Assembly (NCBI GenBank): GCA_023079485.1
Contig: CM041092.1
Location: 9,871,127-9,935,126 of the forward strand
Source: Archilochus colubris
Taxonomy: Eukaryota; Chordata; Aves; Apodiformes; Trochilidae
DNA: 64,000 nucleotides
Direction of reading: 5' to 3'
The notes under the pieces were generated by a model. It made no database searches. It was given only the letters and a program-made list of their open reading frames with translations, and was not told where the DNA came from. The position numbers and the translations under genes were made by a program. Below, piece by piece: positions 62,601 through 64,000 of the stretch (positions are counted from its first letter, which is position 1; each line of letters opens with the position of its first letter).

Positions 62601-62934
62601 AGGAGATGCACAAGAGATGGTGACACAGTGTAATGCTGACTGTCTCCTAATGGAACAAGTATTATTTTTTTTAAAAAAAGCAAAGATATTAAAGCAGCAC
62701 AGGAGCTGAATGGGATGCCTGGGGAAAAAAAATATGCATAGTGGTGGGCTCAGGGAGAACTGTGCTGATGTTGGCCATCTCTTCCCTCCTCTTGGACAGT
62801 CGGCAGCTTGTGCAAGCAGAAAGACCCCGAATGTGACAAGGAAACGTCTGAATGCACTGACTTTGATGGGGTTGCACTCTGCCAGTGCAAAAGTGGGTAC
62901 TTCAAATACAACAAAATGGACCATTCCTGCAGAG
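22506..62934 (+). CDS. HEG1: HEG1, mucin-like EGF-domain membrane receptor, 18 exons (3' truncated by window edge)
   Basis: Heart development protein with EGF-like domains 1, a single-pass membrane glycoprotein. In vertebrates its cytoplasmic tail binds KRIT1/CCM1 and stabilises endothelial junctions. Coding exons: 22506-22677, 41756-42031, 43122-43352, 43698-43973, 44262-44429, 44942-45217, 45629-45934, 47022-47354, 48233-48541, 49211-49540, 50239-50538, 51281-51589, 52626-53972, 56139-56258, 57882-57976, 59272-59330, 59789-59949, 62800-62934. All are bounded by AG/GT with consistent phases and join to 1,734 codons plus one base without a stop. Layout: signal peptide, long Ser/Thr-rich mucin part (about residues 58-1544), EGF (1545-1584), SEA-like module (1585-1689), Cys-rich EGF-like (1690-1734). 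Identity rests on the [23 protein letters not shown] and CQCKSGYF matches to human HEG1 as remembered. The transmembrane and tail exons are off the right edge. The exact set of mucin exons used needs transcripts. Confidence 0.93.
25582..25602 (+). repeat. (TTTA)n microsatellite
   Basis: About five TTTA units are followed by TCTGTCTGTCT, a short compound microsatellite in HEG1 intron 1. Confidence 0.8.
27572..27646 (+). repeat. (GGGAT)15 pentanucleotide tandem array
   Basis: Fifteen perfect GGGAT copies, with no interruption, lie within G-rich flanks in HEG1 intron 1. Perfect copies imply recent expansion and probable length polymorphism. The G-triplets spaced by AT also make a G-quadruplex possible on this strand. 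Confidence 0.95.
28982..29012 (+). repeat. (TTTA)n microsatellite
   Basis: About seven TTTA units lie in HEG1 intron 1, with no attached element recognised. Confidence 0.85.
31041..31108 (+). mobile_element. CR1 LINE 3' terminus
   Basis: TGGGGGTTGGACTAGATGAT, then CTTTCGAGGTCCCTTCCAAC and GGATTCTATGATTCTATGATT, form a well-preserved CR1 3' end with its tandem tail. It resembles the end of the longer copy at 60.8-61.8 kb closely, so both probably belong to the same subfamily. Confidence 0.9.
35987..36051 (+). mobile_element. CR1 LINE 3' terminus
   Basis: GGTTGGACTTGATGATCTTG, then AAGGTCCTTTCCAACC and ATTCTATGATTCTGTGA, are the terminal CR1 bases, with the body missing or unrecognisably decayed. 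It lies in HEG1 intron 1, sense orientation. Confidence 0.85.
39405..39580. promoter_or_regulatory. CpG-denser patch in HEG1 intron 1
   Basis: About 14 CpG dinucleotides fall within 175 bases (CCGGG, CCGCGC, GGCGGCG and others), while the surrounding intron is CpG-poor. This could be an intronic enhancer or alternative promoter, or just local GC-rich sequence. No coding exon was recognised in it. Confidence 0.3.
41756..42031 (+). CDS. HEG1: HEG1 exon 2: start of ectodomain
   Basis: This 276-base phase 1-1 exon (CTTTCAG acceptor; CTT G|GTGAGT donor) encodes about residues 58-149. The sequence is Ser/Gly/Ala/Pro-rich with no cysteine and lacks the GSSH-type start seen in later exons. It joins in frame to exon 1 (G+TC makes Val). 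The assignment rests on splice signals, phase and position. I do not recognise a direct human counterpart. Confidence 0.75.
42032..43121 (+). other. HEG1: HEG1 intron 2
   Basis: A 1.1 kb intron with a T/G-rich low-complexity stretch at 42783-42846 and a TTTCCAG acceptor. A Ser/Thr-containing open frame near 42.2-42.4 kb was considered but has no usable donor. Confidence 0.65.
42783..42846 (+). repeat. (TTTG)-rich low-complexity tract
   Basis: Interrupted GTTTGTTT and TTTTGTTTTG units run for about 64 bases in HEG1 intron 2. Confidence 0.8.
43122..43352 (+). CDS. HEG1: HEG1 exon 3: mucin module
   Basis: This 231-base phase 1-1 exon covers residues 150-226. It starts [17 protein letters not shown], a variant of the GSSH...A-x-x-K-R opening of several neighbours, and contains an N-glycosylation sequon (NMT). 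The acceptor is TTTCCAG at 43121 and the donor CCA G|GTGAGC. Confidence 0.8.
43698..43973 (+). CDS. HEG1: HEG1 exon 4: mucin module
   Basis: This 276-base phase 1-1 exon covers residues 227-318, Ser/Pro/Gly-rich with NSS and NVT sequons. It opens GTGNSSRLG and ends [18 protein letters not shown], which resembles the [10 protein letters not shown] end of exons 6 and 9. The acceptor is CTTGCAG and the donor GGA G|GTGAGC. Confidence 0.82.
44262..44429 (+). CDS. HEG1: HEG1 exon 5: short mucin module
   Basis: This 168-base phase 1-1 exon covers residues 319-374. It opens [18 protein letters not shown] and ends in [19 protein letters not shown], recalling the EPSTEPLL end of the module in exon 13. 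It is about half the length of its neighbours, so the central part of the module seems to be missing. Confidence 0.82.
44942..45217 (+). CDS. HEG1: HEG1 exon 6: mucin module, close copy of exon 9
   Basis: This 276-base phase 1-1 exon covers residues 375-466. It has all three module parts: opening [17 protein letters not shown], core [14 protein letters not shown] and end [13 protein letters not shown]. The stretch around GGACATTAAGGTCTCT (45044-45059) is almost base-for-base the same as in exon 9, which marks a fairly recent exon duplication or gene conversion. The donor is ACG A|GTGAGT. Confidence 0.88.
45629..45934 (+). CDS. HEG1: HEG1 exon 7: mucin module
   Basis: This 306-base phase 1-1 exon covers residues 467-568. 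It opens [17 protein letters not shown], a looser version of the module start, and is rich in Ser/Thr with NTS sequons near its end. The acceptor is a T-run followed by AG, and the donor is AGA G|GTAAAT. Confidence 0.83.
45935..47021 (+). other. HEG1: HEG1 intron 7
   Basis: A 1.1 kb intron. I checked it for a further mucin exon, given the regular spacing of the others, and found no phase-1 Ser/Thr-rich frame with both splice signals. Confidence 0.65.
47022..47354 (+). CDS. HEG1: HEG1 exon 8: mucin module
   Basis: This 333-base phase 1-1 exon covers residues 569-679. It opens [17 protein letters not shown], nearly the same as the start of exon 13 ([14 protein letters not shown]), and ends [20 protein letters not shown]. 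The acceptor is TTCTGTCTTAG and the donor TCA G|GTGAGG. Confidence 0.87.
47355..48232 (+). other. HEG1: HEG1 intron 8
   Basis: An 0.9 kb intron with a GTGAGG donor and ATCTTAG acceptor. No additional exon or named repeat was recognised. Confidence 0.7.
48233..48541 (+). CDS. HEG1: HEG1 exon 9: mucin module, close copy of exon 6
   Basis: This 309-base phase 1-1 exon covers residues 680-782. It opens [17 protein letters not shown], has the core [13 protein letters not shown] and ends [15 protein letters not shown]. The core aligns with exon 6 with very few base differences, and both encode TxISSSDQ/TSSSDQ and SLGAQxGxGRGA stretches after it. The donor is CCA G|GTGAGC. Confidence 0.88.
48994..49119 (+). 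mobile_element. CR1 LINE 3'-end fragment
   Basis: Located in the intron between HEG1 exons 9 and 10. CAGCCTGGTCTAGTGAGAGG, then ACTAGATGATCTTTATGG and TTCTATGACTCTGTG, follow the CR1 3' consensus. The copy is short and moderately diverged. Confidence 0.85.
49211..49540 (+). CDS. HEG1: HEG1 exon 10: mucin module with two possible donors
   Basis: This phase 1-1 exon is Ser/Pro/Thr-rich and covers residues 783-892 as drawn. The acceptor is CTTTCTCAG at 49210. I placed the donor at TCA G|GTGGGT (49540), because the added end ([10 protein letters not shown]) resembles other module ends. A stronger-looking donor, CTT G|GTGAGC, lies inside at 49465 and is also phase 1, so a form 75 bases shorter is equally in frame. 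It opens EKGTSATGG instead of GSSH. Confidence 0.75.
49541..50238 (+). other. HEG1: HEG1 intron 10
   Basis: A 0.7 kb intron ending TTAATTCCAG. The open frame from exon 10 continues about 57 codons into it before a stop, which is chance read-through. No other feature was seen. Confidence 0.7.
50239..50538 (+). CDS. HEG1: HEG1 exon 11: mucin module
   Basis: This 300-base phase 1-1 exon covers residues 893-992. It opens [16 protein letters not shown] and is Ser/Thr/Ala/Pro-rich without cysteine. [11 protein letters not shown] stretch near the end recalls the DPLLTxS end motif. The donor is TCC A|GTGAGT. Confidence 0.8.
50586..50618 (+). repeat. (CT)16 microsatellite
   Basis: A perfect CT dinucleotide run of 33 bases lies 47 bases after the exon 11 donor and is followed by a C-rich stretch. 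Confidence 0.95.
50691..50890 (-). mobile_element. CR1 LINE 3'-end fragment, antisense
   Basis: On this strand it reads ATTCATGGAATGGTTTGGGT, then GGAACCTCAAAGATCATCTA, CAACCTGGCCTTGAACAC and GGCAACCTGTTC. This is the reverse complement of the CR1 3' region. It is the only antisense CR1 copy I recognised in the window. Confidence 0.88.
51281..51589 (+). CDS. HEG1: HEG1 exon 12: mucin module
   Basis: This 309-base phase 1-1 exon covers residues 993-1095. It opens [17 protein letters not shown], a clear module start, and ends [17 protein letters not shown], similar to [14 protein letters not shown] in exon 13. The acceptor is CTGTTCCAG and the donor ACC A|GTAAGT. Confidence 0.88.
51590..52625 (+). 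other. HEG1: HEG1 intron 12
   Basis: A 1.0 kb AT-rich intron from GTAAGT to a TTCTACTCCAG acceptor. No exon or named repeat was recognised. Confidence 0.75.
52626..53972 (+). CDS. HEG1: HEG1 exon 13: large mucin exon
   Basis: This 1,347-base phase 1-1 exon covers residues 1096-1544. It begins with a complete module ([41 protein letters not shown]) and then about 330 residues of non-repeated Ser/Thr/Pro-rich sequence without cysteine. The first part aligns with the human SDHTDHTYLSSTFTKGERAL region as remembered, so this is the counterpart of the large human mucin exon. Dense O-glycosylation is expected. The donor is ACA G|GTAGTG. Confidence 0.95.
53973..56138 (+). other. HEG1: HEG1 intron 13; expected first EGF exon not found
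   Basis: In human HEG1 the mucin part is followed by two EGF domains. I searched this 2.2 kb on the plus strand for a phase-1 Cys-rich frame like NPCLHNGEC and found none. The sequence has no gaps marked as N. Several open frames here (for example 55201-55494) lack an EGF cysteine pattern and splice signals. Confidence 0.6.
56139..56258 (+). CDS. HEG1: HEG1 exon 14: EGF domain
   Basis: This 120-base phase 1-1 exon covers residues 1545-1584 and encodes a complete six-cysteine [25 protein letters not shown] and C-terminal GKC. The Asn/Tyr hydroxylation-type signature C-x-N-x4-Y-x-C-x-C is intact. The calcium-binding start is E-V-D-K-C rather than D-V-N-E-C as in human, so the usual acidic ligand just before the first Cys is Lys. 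The acceptor is TTTTGTAG and the donor TTA G|GTAAGA. Confidence 0.96.
   Translation, partial: KWINVFPTLVLHWPPATTRMAPISVSVLLDMSWKKESAI
56259..57881 (+). other. HEG1: HEG1 intron 14
   Basis: A 1.6 kb intron from GTAAGA to TCTTTCTTCAG. Nothing else was recognised. Confidence 0.75.
57882..57976 (+). CDS. HEG1: HEG1 exon 15: SEA-like module, first part
   Basis: This 95-base exon, phase 1 to phase 0, covers residues 1585-1616. It encodes [19 protein letters not shown] followed by an amphipathic stretch ending ESEILAM, which aligns with human VRTFVTEFKLKRTFLNTTVE and ENEITKTLNM as remembered. The sequon NVT sits where human has NTT. The donor is ATG|GTGAGT. Confidence 0.92.
57977..59271 (+). other. 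HEG1: HEG1 intron 15
   Basis: A 1.3 kb intron ending CTTCCTTGCAG. A minus-strand open frame of 175 codons at 58.4-58.9 kb is considered spurious. No repeat was recognised. Confidence 0.7.
59272..59330 (+). CDS. HEG1: HEG1 exon 16: SEA-like module, middle
   Basis: A 59-base micro-exon, phase 0 to phase 2, that encodes [19 protein letters not shown] and part of an Arg codon. It aligns with human LNMCFSALPSYIRSTVHASR as remembered, and the human Cys is replaced by Ser or Ala here. The donor is AGC AG|GTAAGG. Confidence 0.92.
59331..59788 (+). other. HEG1: HEG1 intron 16
   Basis: A 0.46 kb intron with GTAAGG donor and TTTTCTGTTAG acceptor. A TTTTG repeat precedes the acceptor. No other feature was seen. 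Confidence 0.8.
59789..59949 (+). CDS. HEG1: HEG1 exon 17: SEA-like module, end
   Basis: This 161-base exon, phase 2 to phase 1, covers about residues 1636-1689. It carries [18 protein letters not shown], which aligns with human [18 protein letters not shown] as remembered, and two cysteines spaced like the human pair. A GSVVV-type self-cleavage site of cleaved SEA domains is not visible, so proteolytic splitting is not expected. That is an inference. Confidence 0.94.
60780..61833 (+). mobile_element. CR1 LINE, 5'-truncated, with reverse-transcriptase relic
   Basis: This is the longest transposon in the window. The first half reads as the central to C-terminal part of a LINE reverse transcriptase, with the motif [20 protein letters not shown] and the catalytic-type FADDTKL box (Y/F-A-D-D). 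The second half contains the C-terminal CR1 region ([20 protein letters not shown]). The 3' end has the GGTTGGACTAGATGATCTTT stretch and three ATTCTATG copies. It is 5'-truncated with no endonuclease part. Orientation is the same as HEG1. Confidence 0.96.
60784..61742 (+). pseudogene. CR1 reverse-transcriptase reading frame, broken by a frameshift
   Basis: Two overlapping open frames cover one ancestral protein. The first (to 61302) carries the reverse-transcriptase active-site box. Similarity to CR1 then moves to a second frame at about 61205-61220, where an indel lies in the GCCAAGAGGCCAATGGC stretch. The rest of the protein reads cleanly to a stop at 61740-61742. With no 5' part and a frame break it cannot encode an active enzyme. 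Confidence 0.9.
62800..62934 (+). CDS. HEG1: HEG1 exon 18: Cys-rich EGF-like domain
   Basis: This 135-base phase 1-1 exon covers residues 1690-1734. It contains seven cysteines: two in [15 protein letters not shown], then [18 protein letters not shown], and finally MDHSCRG. It aligns with human LCKRKSPECDKD and [18 protein letters not shown] as remembered. The donor is AGA G|GTATTG. The next human segment, ACEDGYRLENETC plus the transmembrane helix, was searched to the window end and not found. Confidence 0.96.
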
Positions 62935-64000
62935 GTATTGCTCTTTTTCTGACATATATGGAATGATTTTTGTCTGAACTGTTTGTCACGGTGGAAATGA
63001 GTGTGTGCACACTGCTGTGCATGGAAGAGGCTCAGTATTATGCATAAGGATTAGCAGCTCAGGTTTCTTTTATTTAGTTAGGGGACTTTTCAGCAGACAC
63101 TGAAGATACAGTCTCTCTCTAGGAATAATATTATCTCTTTCTGGAGCATGCTGTGAGTCATTGATTGAGAAGAGGGAGAAAGAGGCCTGAATGCTTTGGG
63201 CTCCAGTTCAGTGGCACAGAGCAGAGATGATGTGTGGCTCTGACTGTTTTGGTTTTGTCTGAACTCTCAGTGAACTTAGGAGAAGTGCTTTAAATTCACA
63301 AGCTTATGTTCATACATCATCAATATATTTAAAATAAGTATCTGCAAATGATTATGAAGTTATTTTTCAGCTTGAGTCCTACTAGAAATTTTAAGCTTAA
63401 GGGTTATATTATTTTTTAGCTACTCCTCAGAAAATACAGTCTGGTTTTACTACATTTTAAACAATGACTTTGTCCACGTGCCAGTGATCAAAATGGCTTC
63501 TGTAGGATCAGGATGTCCATTCCCTAATTCCAGCAGTTGTTGTAGAGCCTCTGAAGAACTGGGGTTTTCTGATGACATATCAGTAAGATTAGCAACAGTG
63601 GTTATATATTGTCTCTGGCAGTGTCTGCTGGGTTGCTATTGAAATAGGATGAGATGTTTTGTTGATTTCAAATCTGATCAGAGAGTGAGAAAAATGTGTC
63701 TGCAAATAACTCATGTGCTGGGGGCTCTGGGGTGGGTATCTCTGAGACTGCCATCTCTGGTTCCCAGGCCATGGTCCTGCCTCTCCTCTGCTCTGTGGCT
63801 CCAGGCAAAATCTTTCTGCTTTGTGGTTTCCTCCCCTCCCTTTGTCTTGTGTGTTGGGCTGATTTTTGTATGAATTAGGCTGCAGTGTGGTGGCAGGAGG
63901 GTAGCACCGACGTGTGCATGGTGCCACACTCTGGCAAGGCACCAGATTTTCAGCATCACTTTGTTCCCACCTGGGTAAGCCAAATGTCTGGGACTTAAAA
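62935..64000 (+). other. HEG1: HEG1 intron 18 (partial)
   Basis: The sequence after the GTATTG donor has no further exon-like segment. The membrane-spanning and KRIT1-binding tail exons must lie beyond 64000. No repeat was identified. Confidence 0.7.

Larger units (their letters stand above)
59950..62799 (+). other. HEG1: HEG1 intron 17
   Basis: A 2.85 kb intron from GTAAAT to TCTTGGACAG. It contains the 1.05 kb CR1 copy at 60780-61833. Outside that copy nothing else was recognised. Confidence 0.75.

Noticed and set aside
1..64000. tRNA, rRNA, CRISPR arrays, bacterial operons and endogenous retroviruses
   Set aside because: None recognised on either strand; the CR1 reverse-transcriptase relic is the only retroelement coding remnant.

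Overview
The window is vertebrate nuclear DNA, most likely from a bird. The genes are split by GT-AG introns and sit among CR1 LINE fragments. Several of these end in the short ATTCTATG-type tandem tail typical of CR1 in birds, crocodilians and turtles. No bacterial or viral organisation is visible. The species cannot be named from the sequence.

Two protein genes lie head to tail on the plus strand. Positions 1190-12119 hold the last six coding exons of SLC12A8, a member of the SLC12 (cation-chloride cotransporter) family. They encode the C-terminal 421 residues: transmembrane segments, a long hydrophilic loop, a final hydrophobic region and a conserved tail. About 10.4 kb of intergenic DNA follows, with one 3' CR1 fragment. 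A CpG-rich promoter region (about 21.6-22.7 kb) then leads into HEG1, the mucin-like, EGF-bearing membrane receptor of the endothelium and heart. Its signal-peptide exon starts at 22506, intron 1 is 19 kb long, and 17 further coding exons run to 62934. The transmembrane and cytoplasmic exons lie beyond the right edge. In the human genome SLC12A8 and HEG1 are also neighbours in the same relative orientation, which supports both calls.

The most interesting feature is the HEG1 ectodomain (41.7-54.0 kb). Twelve consecutive coding exons are all symmetric phase 1-1. Most of those between 43.1 and 54.0 kb carry parts of the same module: a GSSH-type start followed by a basic A-x-(K/R)-R stretch, in some a G-G-x-R-T-L-x-S core, and an end resembling (T/A)(D/E)PLL-x-x-S. 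Exons 6 and 9 are nearly identical over part of their nucleotide sequence. The predicted protein already has about 1,734 residues before its transmembrane segment, whereas the whole human protein is about 1,380 residues as remembered. This looks like a mucin domain built by tandem exon duplication.

Downstream come one EGF exon with altered calcium-ligand positions, three exons of a SEA-like module, and a second Cys-rich EGF-like exon. The first EGF of human HEG1 was not found where expected. The remaining DNA is intronic or intergenic, with CR1 pieces, microsatellites and a 15-copy GGGAT array. A 1.05 kb CR1 with a frameshifted reverse-transcriptase relic lies in the last complete HEG1 intron.
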